From: Paenarthrobacter sp. JL.01a
GTDB lineage: Bacteria; Actinomycetota; Actinomycetes; Actinomycetales; Micrococcaceae
NCBI RefSeq assembly: GCF_025452095.1
Contig: NZ_CP104877.1
Span: forward strand, 1,054,001 to 1,118,000
Length of the DNA stretch: 64,000 bases
Direction: 5' to 3'
The notes beneath the pieces were generated by a model. That model was not told the DNA's origin. It did not search any database and saw only the letters and a list, made by a program, of their open reading frames with translations. Of the stretch, positions 1 through 8,037 are shown piece by piece; the first letter of the stretch is position 1; each line of letters begins with the position of its first letter. Position numbers and translations under genes: made by a program.

Positions 1-1
1 G

Positions 2-1714
2 GTGGACGCGATCATCGCCAACGCAGGTGTGGGAACGGTCATCTGGCTGGCCGTTCTCATTGCGATCGTCGCGGTGGGCGAGGCCGGAGTGGGGCTGCTG
101 ACGCGCTGGCTCTCCTCAACGATCGGCGAGGGTGTCATCGTGGACCTGCGCACCCGCGTGTTCGACCACGTGCAGCGCATGCCCATTGCGTTCTTCACCC
201 GGACACGGACCGGTGCCTTGGTGAGCCGTTTGAACAACGATGTCATCGGTGCCCAGTCCGCCTTTGCCGGAACCCTGTCCGGGGTGGTCAGCAATGTGGT
301 GGCTTTGGCGTTGACCCTTGCCGTGATGCTCAATACCTCGTGGCTGGTCACTGTGCTCGCCATGGTGTTGCTGCCCATCTTCCTGATCCCGGCACGCCGC
401 ATGGGTTCGAAACTGGCCGATCTCCGACGCGAGGCCGCGGCCCACAATGCCGCCATGGGCACCCAGATGACGGAGCGCTTCTCCGCCCCCGGTGCCACCT
501 TGGTGAAGCTTTTTGGCCGCCCGGACGAGGAATCGCGAGAGTTCGCTGACCGGGCCGGACGCGTGCGTGACATCGGCATCCGGACCGCCATGCTCCAGTT
601 CACGTTCGTCACGGCCCTGACCTTGGTTTCCGCTTTGGCTCTGGCACTTGTGTACGGCCTCGGCGGTTGGCTGGCCCTCAGCGGCCAGCTCGCTCCGGGC
701 GATGTGGTGGTCCTGGCGCTCCTGTTGACCCGCCTCTACGCACCGTTGACGGCACTGTCCAACGCCCGGGTGGAGATCATGAGCGCACTGGTCAGCTTTG
801 AGCGCGTCTTCGAGATCCTGGACCTCAAGCCTCTCATCACGGAGAAGCCGGACGCCGTCGAGGTTGCCCCCGGCCCGGTTGCGGTGGAGTTTGACGATGT
901 CCGCTTCTCCTACCCGTCGGCTGACAAGGTGTCCCTGGCGTCCTTGGAGGAAGTGTCCACGCTGGACACCCGCGGTGGGGAGGAAGTGCTGCATGGGATC
1001 AGCTTCCGGGTTGAACCGGGCCAGACTGTGGCGTTGGTGGGTTCCTCCGGCGCCGGGAAGTCAACCATCGCCCAACTGCTGTCCCGCCTGTACGACGTCG
1101 ATTCCGGAGCCGTGCGCTTCGGCGGCCACGGACCGAAGACGGGTACCGACGTCCGGGACATCACCTTCGATTCCCTTCGTGACACTTTGGGCATGGTGAC
1201 CCAGGATGGCCACCTCTTCCACGAAACCATCGCCTCGAACCTGCGCCTCGCCCGGCCGGATGCCACCGAGGAGGACATGTGGAACGTGCTCCGGCGTGCG
1301 CGGCTGGAGCCCATGATCCGGTCATTGCCCGATGGTTTGGAGACCGTGGTGGGGGAGCGCGGCTACCGGCTCTCCGGTGGCGAGCGCCAACGGCTCACTA
1401 TCGCGCGGTTGCTGATCAAGCAGCCCCGCGTCGTGATCCTGGACGAGGCTACGGCAGCGCTTGACTCCACCAACGAAGCTGCCGTTCAGGCCGCTTTGGG
1501 CGAGGCGCTCGAGGGGCGTACCGCCGTCGTGATTGCGCACCGCTTGTCCACCATCCGTGCCGCGGACGCGATCCTGGTGGTGGAGGACGGCCGGATCGTG
1601 GAGCGCGGCACCCACAGCGGGTTGCTGGCGGCGGACGGCCGCTACGCGGAGCTCTACCGCACGCAGTTCGCCGAGGCTACGGCGGTGGCCCAGGAAGCGG
1701 TCCCGGAGCTGTAG
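2..1714 (+). CDS. ABC transporter, fused permease and ATPase (exporter type), 5' end outside window
   Basis: This is a half-transporter of the ABC exporter type: a membrane domain fused to a nucleotide-binding domain. It probably homodimerises or pairs with a partner to export a lipid, peptide or drug. The N-terminal part (to about residue 265) is the hydrophobic ABC_membrane domain and contains the coupling-loop region around FDHVQRMPIAFF. The ATPase domain has Walker A GSSGAGKST near residue 350, signature LSGGERQR near 457, Walker B VVILDEATAALD near 480 and the switch His in VIAHRLST. At 570 residues it lacks the first transmembrane helix of a usual exporter of about 600 residues, so the true start lies upstream of base 1. 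The substrate cannot be told. A long hairpin follows directly. Confidence 0.93.
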   Translation: MDAIIANAGVGTVIWLAVLIAIVAVGEAGVGLLTRWLSSTIGEGVIVDLRTRVFDHVQRMPIAFFTRTRTGALVSRLNNDVIGAQSAFAGTLSGVVSNVVALALTLAVMLNTSWLVTVLAMVLLPIFLIPARRMGSKLADLRREAAAHNAAMGTQMTERFSAPGATLVKLFGRPDEESREFADRAGRVRDIGIRTAMLQFTFVTALTLVSALALALVYGLGGWLALSGQLAPGDVVVLALLLTRLYAPLTALSNARVEIMSALVSFERVFEILDLKPLITEKPDAVEVAPGPVAVEFDDVRFSYPSADKVSLASLEEVSTLDTRGGEEVLHGISFRVEPGQTVALVGSSGAGKSTIAQLLSRLYDVDSGAVRFGGHGPKTGTDVRDITFDSLRDTLGMVTQDGHLFHETIASNLRLARPDATEEDMWNVLRRARLEPMIRSLPDGLETVVGERGYRLSGGERQRLTIARLLIKQPRVVILDEATAALDSTNEAAVQAALGEALEGRTAVVIAHRLSTIRAADAILVVEDGRIVERGTHSGLLAADGRYAELYRTQFAEATAVAQEAVPEL

Positions 1715-1715
1715 A

Positions 1716-1781
1716 CCCAACTGGGGGACAGCAAACGCTCCACTGGCACCTTAGTGGAGCGTTTGCTGTCCCCTAGTTGGG
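1716..1781. terminator. Long bidirectional hairpin terminator between converging genes
   Basis: Left arm 1716-1744 and right arm 1753-1781 are complementary over 28 of 29 bases around an 8-base loop. The hairpin lies between the stop of the ABC gene (+) and the 3' end of the NUDIX gene (-); its last bases overlap the NUDIX stop region. It is far longer than a minimal intrinsic terminator and has no clear T-tract. Confidence 0.75.
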
Positions 1782-2171
1782 TGCTGCGAGGGCCGGGAGG
1801 ACGTGGTCCGTCAGGAGCGGGGCAAGGTCGTCGGGCAGGGGAGCACCAAGGTCGAGCCAGCGGATTTCGGCGATTTCCGCAGAGGGGTGCGCTTCCCACG
1901 TCCCCGGGGCCGTGAAAACGGTGGCCTCGATGGTGGTTTCGTCCTCGTTGGCGGCGACGGCATGCCAGAGGCCCAAGGGTTCCAGATCCTCCGGGGCCAC
2001 CTCGATGCCGACTTCTTCGAGGAGCTCCCTGGACGCTGCCTCGGCAGCCGTTTCTCCGGTCTCGGGCTTTCCGCCGGGGTGCATAAATTTCTCCGTGCCG
2101 CGTTTTCGGACGGTGAGGAGCTGGCCTGCCTGGTTGTAGACGCAGACGGCGCTGACCACGATCACGTTCAT
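1773..2171 (-). CDS. NUDIX hydrolase
   Basis: A small pyrophosphohydrolase (132 aa) of the NUDIX superfamily, which cleaves nucleoside diphosphates linked to another moiety. The NUDIX box is visible as GGKPETGETAAEAASRELLE followed by EVGIE, matching GX5EX7REUXEEXGU. A longer in-frame reading to 2294 exists, but the ATG at 2171 is preferred. It has a strong AGGAGG just upstream and overlaps the stop of the upstream DUF6314-like gene by the ATGA arrangement at 2168-2171, which suggests translational coupling. Substrate specificity cannot be read from the sequence. Confidence 0.9.
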   Translation of the reverse strand: MNVIVVSAVCVYNQAGQLLTVRKRGTEKFMHPGGKPETGETAAEAASRELLEEVGIEVAPEDLEPLGLWHAVAANEDETTIEATVFTAPGTWEAHPSAEIAEIRWLDLGAPLPDDLAPLLTDHVLPALAAPN

Positions 2172-2611
2172 GCATTCCTCCTCAGGTGCGATTCCAGCAG
2201 CAGGTCCTTCGCCGGCCCGCGGACGTCCCAGGTGAAGCTGAACGCGTCCGGCCCCTCCCACAGGTAGTTGACGCGGTAATCGTCCGGATCGCACCAGTGT
2301 TCGTCCTGGTGGCCCTGCTCCGTGAAACTCATGACATGGAAGGGCCGGTCGTCAGGAAAGAACACGTCCATGGACTCCCGGCTGCTGCCCGGCCTCAGGC
2401 GGTATTCGCGGAAGGCGGGTCCCGAGTGGGTGGGCCAGTGCATGGTTCCGTCTTCGCGGTAGTCCAGCCCGCCGTCGGGGTTCTCTTGATAGCGCACGAC
2501 GCCGGTGAAGGAACCTTTGGTGCCCGTGGCACGGTCCAGGAGTGTCCGCTCCACCACCCAGCTGCCGGCCAGGTAGGCCCGCAGGTCCGGGGTGGGCTGC
2601 TGATGGTTCAA
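2168..2611 (-). CDS. DUF6314-like protein
   Basis: A 147-residue soluble protein rich in aromatic and acidic residues. It starts with a segment of the form YLAGSWVVERTL, then repeats of the type GxVxYxEN and YREDG, and ends with TWDVRGPAKDL. This layout resembles DUF6314, a small beta-barrel-like family of unknown function common in actinobacteria. It is the first gene of a two-gene unit with the NUDIX hydrolase and overlaps it by 4 bases. There is no signal peptide or membrane segment. The function is unknown; co-expression with a NUDIX enzyme suggests a housekeeping or metabolite-damage role, which is only inference. Confidence 0.75.
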   Translation of the reverse strand: MNHQQPTPDLRAYLAGSWVVERTLLDRATGTKGSFTGVVRYQENPDGGLDYREDGTMHWPTHSGPAFREYRLRPGSSRESMDVFFPDDRPFHVMSFTEQGHQDEHWCDPDDYRVNYLWEGPDAFSFTWDVRGPAKDLLLESHLRRNA

Positions 2612-2612
2612 G

Positions 2613-2685
2613 TGCCCTCGATTGGAATCGAACCAACGACACCGGCTTTAGGAGAGCCGTGCTCTATCCACTGAGCTACGAGGGC
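2613..2685 (-). tRNA. tRNA-Arg (anticodon CCT)
   Basis: The reverse strand folds as a full cloverleaf of 73 nt. The acceptor stem is GCCCTCG paired with CGAGGGC and the discriminator is A. The D-arm is AGCTCAGTGGATAGAGC. The anticodon stem CGGCT/AGCCG encloses the loop CTCCTAA, giving anticodon CCT. The T-arm contains GGTTCGATTCC. No CCA is encoded. It reads the rare AGG arginine codon. Confidence 0.96.
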
Positions 2686-2780
2686 CTGTGTGTCCACGGC
2701 TTGGAATCCCACTGCTGGAGCTCGAGGGCCCGGACACGACTACAAGCATACAAGCTGCCGGGGCGCCGCCCGAACACGGC

Positions 2781-2793
2781 TAGGCTGACGGTC
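2781..2793 (+). promoter_or_regulatory. Leaderless-type -10 box of the DUF998-like gene
   Basis: TAGGCT at 2781-2786 fits TANNNT and lies 7 nt before the ATG at 2794. There is no Shine-Dalgarno sequence, so the transcript probably starts at or next to the start codon. Confidence 0.55.
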
Positions 2794-3579
2794 ATGAATG
2801 GCCACCAGATTGCACCCGTACAGGCCGGAGCGTTCCTTCCGGACCTGCGCAGTACCAGGGCGAACATCGGCGGATGGGCCCAGCTGAGCGTGGTCCAGTA
2901 TTTCGTGGCGGAGGCTGCCGTGATCGAATCCTGGGCCGGCCCGCAGCCCTACAGCAGGGCCACCGGTTTCATCAGCGACCTGGGCGCTGTTTCCTGCGGC
3001 GTGTATGAGGACCGGGCCGTGTGTTCGCCCTTGCACTGGCTGATGAATGCCTCCTTCGTGGTCCAGGGCCTGGCCTTGGTCCTTGGCGCCCTCTTCCTGA
3101 CGGCGGGGCTTTTGTGCGTGGCGGCCAGGCCGGGCGTCCATGCCAGGCGTTTCCGCGCGGCCGGGGACAGCCTGGCTGTCGCCCGCGTGCTGACGGTGCC
3201 CTGGATTCTGGCTGTAGCTATCCGGATACTCACCGGCGTCGCGGGGTTGGGAACGGTGATTGTTGGCCTCGTACCCGAGGACGCTGGCTCCCCGTGGCAC
3301 TTCGCCGGGGCACTCATGTTCTTCATCGGCGGAGGCTTTGCGCTGCTGCTGCTGGCCATTCTGTGGTTCCGGCAGACGCCGGTCAGCTGGTTCCTCGCTG
3401 CCTGCGCAACAGTCTGCCTTCTTGCGCTGGTGGTGGGTGGGATCACGGGAATGGACGTACCCCAGCCCGGGACCCTGGAACGGCTCATGGGCTATCCCGT
3501 GACCATAGGCCTGGCGGCAGCGGGCCTGGTGATCGCCCAACGCGTACGGACTGAACGGACGGCGCTCAGGGCCGGTTGA
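2794..3579 (+). CDS. DUF998-like integral membrane protein
   Basis: A 261-residue polytopic membrane protein with about six hydrophobic helices and an early loop of the form SRATGFISDLG...CSPLHWLMN. That loop is typical of the DUF998 family, relatives of mammalian frag1/DRAM-like membrane proteins. The in-frame reading extends back to 2542 through the tRNA gene, which is not believable. The ATG at 2794, with its leaderless-type -10 box, is chosen. The 3' end overlaps the converging lipoprotein gene by 14 bases. Function unknown. Confidence 0.82.
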   Translation: MNGHQIAPVQAGAFLPDLRSTRANIGGWAQLSVVQYFVAEAAVIESWAGPQPYSRATGFISDLGAVSCGVYEDRAVCSPLHWLMNASFVVQGLALVLGALFLTAGLLCVAARPGVHARRFRAAGDSLAVARVLTVPWILAVAIRILTGVAGLGTVIVGLVPEDAGSPWHFAGALMFFIGGGFALLLLAILWFRQTPVSWFLAACATVCLLALVVGGITGMDVPQPGTLERLMGYPVTIGLAAAGLVIAQRVRTERTALRAG

Positions 3580-3991
3580 GGAAGTAGTCGCGGATGTCCA
3601 CCAGCGAGGTGCCGCCGGTGTAGCCCAGCTCCGCTGCCCCGACGGATACGGTATCGTCCGGCGAAAAGATACTGACCGAGAAGGAACCGGAGTCCAGCTC
3701 CTTGGTCTTCTCGAGCATTGCCGGCAACGCTCCGTCCAAGGCCCCGGCAAGTGCGGCCTGGTCAGAGCCCGTCCCTGTCAGCTTCGCGGTGATGAAGTTT
3801 CCGGATGTGTTCATGTTCACGTGCACCTGGGCATCCTGGATTCCGGGTACGGAGCCTGCCGCGTCCTCCATGTCCTTGCCGAGCCGTTCCGCCTTGGATG
3901 GACCACCAACGCCGCAGGCGGTGACGCCGAGGATTAACAGCCCGATGATCAGGACTGTTGCCAGTGCTCTGGGAAGTTTGCTCAAGATCAC
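3566..3991 (-). CDS. Putative lipoprotein, last gene of the WXG-lipase unit
   Basis: A 141-residue exported protein. The N-terminus is a lipoprotein signal peptide: a short basic start, a hydrophobic core and lipobox GVTAC with Cys near residue 26. The mature part is acidic and has no recognised domain. Its ATG overlaps the stop of the upstream WXG-headed lipase (ATGA at 3988-3991), so it should be translated with it. It may be a cell-surface partner of the lipase, or carry a small sortable domain with alternating strands. That role is inference from the operon only. Confidence 0.8.
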   Translation of the reverse strand: MILSKLPRALATVLIIGLLILGVTACGVGGPSKAERLGKDMEDAAGSVPGIQDAQVHVNMNTSGNFITAKLTGTGSDQAALAGALDGALPAMLEKTKELDSGSFSVSIFSPDDTVSVGAAELGYTGGTSLVDIRDYFLNRP

Positions 3992-5439
3992 TGCTTTCGG
4001 GAAATGTTGGACACGGTAGAGGACACCTGGCTTGCGTCGTTGGTCAGGAACTGCTGGGTGGAGTCCTTTTGACTGTACTGGTTGATGGGACCGCCGCCTT
4101 CCAACCGGGTGACTGAGTCCACGTAGCGGTAGGAATCGTGGTAGCTCAACCCGCCGAAACCGGGATCGATGTCCGGATTGGGCAATGTAACCACCACGGC
4201 GTTGTTGTCCCGGCTCATGGAGACCCCTCCGGGCGCCATGGTGACATCGGCCAGGTCAACTTTGGGAACGGGGTCGCCGGAGTGTTGCAGAGCCAGTACA
4301 TCGATTGATGACGGGATGGGAGCCGAGTCCACCGGAGAGCCATACGTGACCACATTGGTCACGTTGAACCTGTCCGTGAATCCACTGTCCGAGGCCAACG
4401 CCGTGGCGATCATCCCACCCTGGGAATGCCCTGACAGCATGACTGGCGCACCAGGAGGAATCCCGGCTTTCTCCATTGCCAGGCTCACGGCCTGAGCGGC
4501 CGTGGACAGGTTCCCACCGGCGAGTTCAAGGTTTCCGGTGAGGTCCGTAGGGTTGGCCGCACCATCGGGCATCCACCGCGTCGTGCCCGGAATGCTCACG
4601 ATGTAGGCAGGCGGACTGCCTGGCTTTTCGACCGTGGTGATCCTGATGCCGGTGTCCTCCGTGCCGTCCTTTCCAGCGTCAGAGTATGCGGCGTCAGTAG
4701 CGGCAAGGATGGCACTGATGCTTGAGGGAACAGGCGTGACGGCCCTGCCGTTGGCATCTGTTTTTCCGGGCGTTCCCACCGTCAGCGGAAGGGGATTCCC
4801 CGCCACCGGCCGACCATCATCCAACAAATGCGGGTTCTGGAAACCGAAACCCGTCACCGTCGCGGCGGTGTTCAGCGTCGCCGCGACGAGTAGCACGCCG
4901 TTGGACACCAGCTGGGTGATCGATGGTGGTTCACCTGACGTCAGCCAACCCCAGCCCATGTTTACCAGGTCGCCGAAACGAGTGAAGCGGTTCTCCTCGG
5001 CATCCATCAGGTTTCCGATGGGGAGGGGCGCCAGGTCCTGCGCGAGGTACCACATGCTTGAGGCGGTGCCGGCAAGCACACGGTTGACCCTGCCGAAGGT
5101 GCTCCACAGCTCGCCGGCATCGTCAGCGGCCGCGTCCAGCAGCCGGTCCAAAGTGGACGTACCAGCGGAGCCGGCCGATGTGGCGCTGGCTTCCAGCTGC
5201 TTGTCAACGTTCCGTTGCACGGCTTGTGAGGCGGCTTCGAGCGCATGCCCGGCGGCGACAAGTTGGCTGCGGTAGGCCTTCCAGTCGTGGGTGAACCGTT
5301 GCCCGTCGTCGCCGTACCACTCCACGTCGGCGATGAGCGGAGTGAGGCTGCCGCTGAGGTCCAGCAACCGTTGGCTGCTCCGGGCAAACTCCTTGCTGAG
5401 GCGCCGGCCGGCCTCCACGTCCATTCCATACAGGCTCAT
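3988..5439 (-). CDS. WXG100-like N-terminus fused to alpha/beta-hydrolase (lipase) domain
   Basis: A 483-residue protein with two parts. Residues 1 to about 85 are helical with a W-x-G turn (W41-Y42-G43, in EWYGDDGQRF). This matches the ESAT-6/WXG100 hairpin used as a type VII secretion leader. After a linker, residues about 260-450 form an alpha/beta-hydrolase. Its nucleophile elbow is GHSQGG at 337-342 (Ser339), with a plausible acid at D389 (HSGDP) and a His at 434 (LSYHDSY). No Sec signal peptide is present, which supports export by a type VII system. It is coupled by 4-base overlaps to both neighbours. The substrate could be a lipid or ester; a toxin role is possible but not shown. Confidence 0.85.
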   Translation of the reverse strand: MSLYGMDVEAGRRLSKEFARSSQRLLDLSGSLTPLIADVEWYGDDGQRFTHDWKAYRSQLVAAGHALEAASQAVQRNVDKQLEASATSAGSAGTSTLDRLLDAAADDAGELWSTFGRVNRVLAGTASSMWYLAQDLAPLPIGNLMDAEENRFTRFGDLVNMGWGWLTSGEPPSITQLVSNGVLLVAATLNTAATVTGFGFQNPHLLDDGRPVAGNPLPLTVGTPGKTDANGRAVTPVPSSISAILAATDAAYSDAGKDGTEDTGIRITTVEKPGSPPAYIVSIPGTTRWMPDGAANPTDLTGNLELAGGNLSTAAQAVSLAMEKAGIPPGAPVMLSGHSQGGMIATALASDSGFTDRFNVTNVVTYGSPVDSAPIPSSIDVLALQHSGDPVPKVDLADVTMAPGGVSMSRDNNAVVVTLPNPDIDPGFGGLSYHDSYRYVDSVTRLEGGGPINQYSQKDSTQQFLTNDASQVSSTVSNISRKQ

Positions 5440-6245
5440 GCGTGCACGCTCCCGTTGCTCACTTCGACGCGGGCGCTGGCGAGGTATTCACGGCCGCCCA
5501 GCACGGACCAGGCGAACTCGCTTGCAATGTCGGTGGCAGGGACGGGCATCAAGGAGACCGTGGCAGTGTCCCCGGGGCTTGCCTCCAAGGAGTACAGGTG
5601 TTCGGCGAGGCCCCAGCTGTGGCGGCGTTGGTATGGCTGGGAACCGTGCCTCCCCGGGGGAACCGCCGTCACCTCGAGGTGGATAGTGCAGCCGACGTCG
5701 GCGGCCGTTGCCTGCGGAAGATTGCCGGGGGAGTCAACGAGCCGGGGCAGGTCCGGAAAATGACGGCTGAGGGACGCCCAAGCGTCCTCCTCCCGGAAAA
5801 AGGAAACCTCGACGGCGTTGCGGACTTCCGTGACAGCACCACCTCCCGCTTCGGTGCTGATGCGGCGGCGATACGAGAGGCCAACGCCCCGCCCGCCCGC
5901 GATGCCGATGTCAGTATGGATCGACTCCAGCGTGCCCTCAGACTGAAGCGTGCCCTCATGCTGAACGACGGTGGACGCTCTCAGCGGTGCCGACGCCGCA
6001 AGGAAGACTGCCAGCACCCATTGCTGTGACATCACCCCACGGGCGTCGAGAATGGCGGCGCCGAGGAGTTCCTCTGCAATTTCCGGCGTGACGTCACCCT
6101 GCGCCTGCAAGGAGGCCTGATAGGCGGCAAGGTCTTCGTCCTGGCCGCTGTCCATCAGTTCGGCGGCCTTGCGGACAGTTGCCGCCCATGCCAGACCGCT
6201 GATCTCAACAATGTTGAGCCTGGAATCGGCCCGGATTTCTCCCAC
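5436..6245 (-). CDS. Conserved hypothetical protein coupled to the WXG-lipase
   Basis: About 269 residues with no signal peptide and no clear membrane anchor. One moderately hydrophobic stretch (QQWVLAVFLAASAPL) lies mid-protein. I do not recognise the family. The frame is open to 6287, but the GTG at 6245 is preceded by GGGGGAAATTC, a fair ribosome site, and is preferred. It is the first of three genes joined by ATGA overlaps with the WXG-headed lipase and a lipoprotein. It could be a dedicated chaperone or immunity partner of the lipase, but nothing in the sequence itself proves that. Confidence 0.72.
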   Translation of the reverse strand: MGEIRADSRLNIVEISGLAWAATVRKAAELMDSGQDEDLAAYQASLQAQGDVTPEIAEELLGAAILDARGVMSQQWVLAVFLAASAPLRASTVVQHEGTLQSEGTLESIHTDIGIAGGRGVGLSYRRRISTEAGGGAVTEVRNAVEVSFFREEDAWASLSRHFPDLPRLVDSPGNLPQATAADVGCTIHLEVTAVPPGRHGSQPYQRRHSWGLAEHLYSLEASPGDTATVSLMPVPATDIASEFAWSVLGGREYLASARVEVSNGSVHA

Positions 6246-6332
6246 GAATTTCCCCCAATACACTCCGCGCGCCGAACCTGGCGCCAAGGCTCACGGTATC
6301 GGCGTGGGGCTGGCGGCGGAATGGGGAGAAGT

Positions 6333-6349
6333 GCCCGGCCAAGCCGGGC
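6333..6349. terminator. Possible hairpin downstream of the 6.4-7.0 kb membrane-protein gene
   Basis: GCCCGGC and GCCGGGC form a perfect 7-bp stem with a 3-base loop, 27 bases past the stop of the minus-strand gene. There is no T-tract, so this is a weak candidate. Confidence 0.35.
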
Positions 6350-6375
6350 GCGGGAGACCGCTCAAACAGCCGTGC

Positions 6376-6996
6376 TCAGGCGGGGCGCTTCTTTCCCAGG
6401 AAGACGGCGACCACACCGCACACCAGGCTCAGCAGGAAAAGGACCCACGATGCAACCGTGACTGCCGACGCCACGGCAACTGAACCGGCGTCGGGTGCTT
6501 CTGCGGACAGCACCGAATCGATGGCAAGGTTGGACCACAAGTGGGCCACCGCGAAAAGCAGGGGAGCGGCCCACATGGCCCACCGCCAGGACTTGCGGGC
6601 CACGTTGGTGCCGATGAACAGGAGCCAGCTGAAGCCGAAAATCAGCGGGAACAGCGTGCCTGCCGTTTTGTGGACGTAGTTGAGCTGGCCGCGGGCGGAA
6701 TCGTCCATGGCGGAGCGCAGCTGGGCGATGTAGTCCTGGGAGAAGCCGCCGATCAGGGAGTCGGGCATGGCCAGGCCGTTCGAGAGCTGCGTCATCTGGT
6801 TCAGCGTCAGCAGGTGCAGGTACCAGAACAGGAACAAGCTGGCCACGACACCGGCGATCACGATCAACCTGGAGTTGCTCTGTGCCTTCTGCGGAGTGCG
6901 CTGCGTGGTGGGGTTGATCACGGGAGGCAGGGAGTGATCGGGTACCACTGCCTTTGCTCCGTGCTTCTTGATGCGCTGCGCTGGTGTCTTGGCCAT
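6376..6996 (-). CDS. Hypothetical integral membrane protein, leaderless
   Basis: A 206-residue protein with a basic cytoplasmic N-terminus (AKTPAQRIKKHGAK) and about four membrane helices: LIVIAGVVASLFLFWYL, then TLFPLIFGFSWLLFIG, MWAAPLLFAVAHLW and a C-terminal helix ending in GKKRPA. No family is recognised. The open frame continues to 7047, but the ATG at 6996 is favoured. A -10 box, GATAAT, lies exactly 7 nt upstream and there is no ribosome site, so the message looks leaderless. It is transcribed divergently from the inositol-monophosphatase gene across a region of only 33 bases. Confidence 0.78.
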   Translation of the reverse strand: MAKTPAQRIKKHGAKAVVPDHSLPPVINPTTQRTPQKAQSNSRLIVIAGVVASLFLFWYLHLLTLNQMTQLSNGLAMPDSLIGGFSQDYIAQLRSAMDDSARGQLNYVHKTAGTLFPLIFGFSWLLFIGTNVARKSWRWAMWAAPLLFAVAHLWSNLAIDSVLSAEAPDAGSVAVASAVTVASWVLFLLSLVCGVVAVFLGKKRPA

Positions 6997-7029
6997 GTCA
7001 TTCATTATCCCGCCACATAAGCTGGACGC
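6997..7029. promoter_or_regulatory. 33-bp divergent region with two overlapping leaderless promoters
   Basis: Minus strand: GATAAT (7004-7009) lies 7 nt before the ATG at 6996. Plus strand: TAAGCT (7018-7023, TANNNT) lies 6 nt before the ATG at 7030. Each promoter's -35 region must lie over or inside the other gene's start, so the two transcripts compete for the same DNA. Confidence 0.6.
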
Positions 7030-7875
7030 ATGACCATCGGCAGGCACACCGCAACTGAACTCGATCCTTCACTTGATGACTACCAGCTGGCCAGCGCCCT
7101 GGTCCGGGAAGCAGGGCAACTGGCGCTGCTCATGCGGATGGGCGGACTGCAAGGCGAACGCAAGACGTCCATTTCCGACGTCGTCACCGCCGCCGACCAC
7201 GCAGCGGAGGCCTATGTCCTGGACCAGTTGCGCCGCTGCAGGCCCGAGGACGGGATCCTCGGCGAAGAGGGAGCTTCGGTGGCCGGGACCAGCGGACGGA
7301 CCTGGGTGATCGACCCCGTAGATGGGACGTACAACTTCCTGCACGGCTCCACCTACTGGTGCTCCGCCATCGCCTTGAAGCGGGACGACGCAGACCACGG
7401 CGGCAACCCCGTCGTCGATCCGGCGGTCCTGCTGGGCGCCATCTACCAGCCAGAACTGGACAAGCTCTGGCTGGGTGGCGAAGATCAGCCGGCCACACTC
7501 AACGGCGAGCCGATCTCCGGCTCCGGCGATGTGTCCGTCGCCGAAATCTCTGCCGCCACCTATATCCACCCCACGTGGCTCGCGGACCCCCGTACGGCCA
7601 TGCCCTGGCACGCAGCCGCCATCACCGCGGCGTCCCTTCGGATGTTCGGCTCGGGTTCGTGCGACCTCGGCCGGGTGGCCGACGGCGAGCTGGGTTGCTG
7701 GTTCCAGCACAGTTGCCCCGAGTGGGACTGGCTCCCCGGCAAGGCGATCGTGCGTGCAGCAGGCGGGGACACCGCCGTCGTCAAGGTCAACGGCATGAAC
7801 TGGTTCGTAGCGGGAAGCCCGACGGCGGTCCGTGAGTTGGGTGCCGCTCTCACCTCGGTTCCCCAGTTCGCTTAG
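7030..7875 (+). CDS. Inositol monophosphatase family protein
   Basis: A 281-residue metal-dependent phosphatase of the IMPase/SuhB family. The metal-binding motifs are in order: GEEGAS near residue 78, WVIDPVDGTYNFLHG near 94-108 (the DPxDGTxNF signature) and PEWDWLPGKAIVRAAGG near 235-251 (the WDxAAG-type motif). The likely substrate is myo-inositol-1-phosphate or a similar small phosphate ester; histidinol-phosphate phosphatases share the same fold, so the exact substrate is open. The start ATG at 7030 follows a leaderless-type -10 box. Confidence 0.93.
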   Translation: MTIGRHTATELDPSLDDYQLASALVREAGQLALLMRMGGLQGERKTSISDVVTAADHAAEAYVLDQLRRCRPEDGILGEEGASVAGTSGRTWVIDPVDGTYNFLHGSTYWCSAIALKRDDADHGGNPVVDPAVLLGAIYQPELDKLWLGGEDQPATLNGEPISGSGDVSVAEISAATYIHPTWLADPRTAMPWHAAAITAASLRMFGSGSCDLGRVADGELGCWFQHSCPEWDWLPGKAIVRAAGGDTAVVKVNGMNWFVAGSPTAVRELGAALTSVPQFA

Positions 7876-7931
7876 TGGCTGAACAGTTTGCTTAGTACCT
7901 GAAGGAGGCGTTAACCCCTTCGGGTACCCCC

Positions 7932-7992
7932 GAGACTGTGCCCCCGATCTGCTTGTTATTTTGCAGCGGGGGGCGTCTGCCCCCACAGTCTC
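7932..7992. other. Structured leader or long hairpin upstream of the surface-protein gene
   Basis: GAGACTGTG (7932-7940) pairs with CACAGTCTC (7984-7992). The 43-base loop holds a second inverted repeat, GGGGGCGTCTGCCCCC, just before the right arm. The structure begins 57 bases after the phosphatase stop and ends 46 bases before the TTG start. It lacks a T-tract, so it may be a leader structure rather than a terminator. Confidence 0.5.
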
Positions 7993-8037
7993 AGCTGCAG
8001 AACAGCCCTGTCCTGCAGCGTTCGCAAGGGGGAATAC

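Noticed and set aside
2613..2685. The tRNA-Arg gene as an integration site of a mobile island
   Set aside because: No integrase and no repeated 3' tRNA end is seen within the window.
2542..2793. In-frame extension of the DUF998-like gene back to 2542
   Set aside because: It would run through the tRNA-Arg gene; the ATG at 2794 has its own -10 box.
7876..8037. c-di-AMP (ydaO-type) riboswitch before the surface-protein gene
   Set aside because: The conserved motifs of that class are not visible; only simple inverted repeats are seen.
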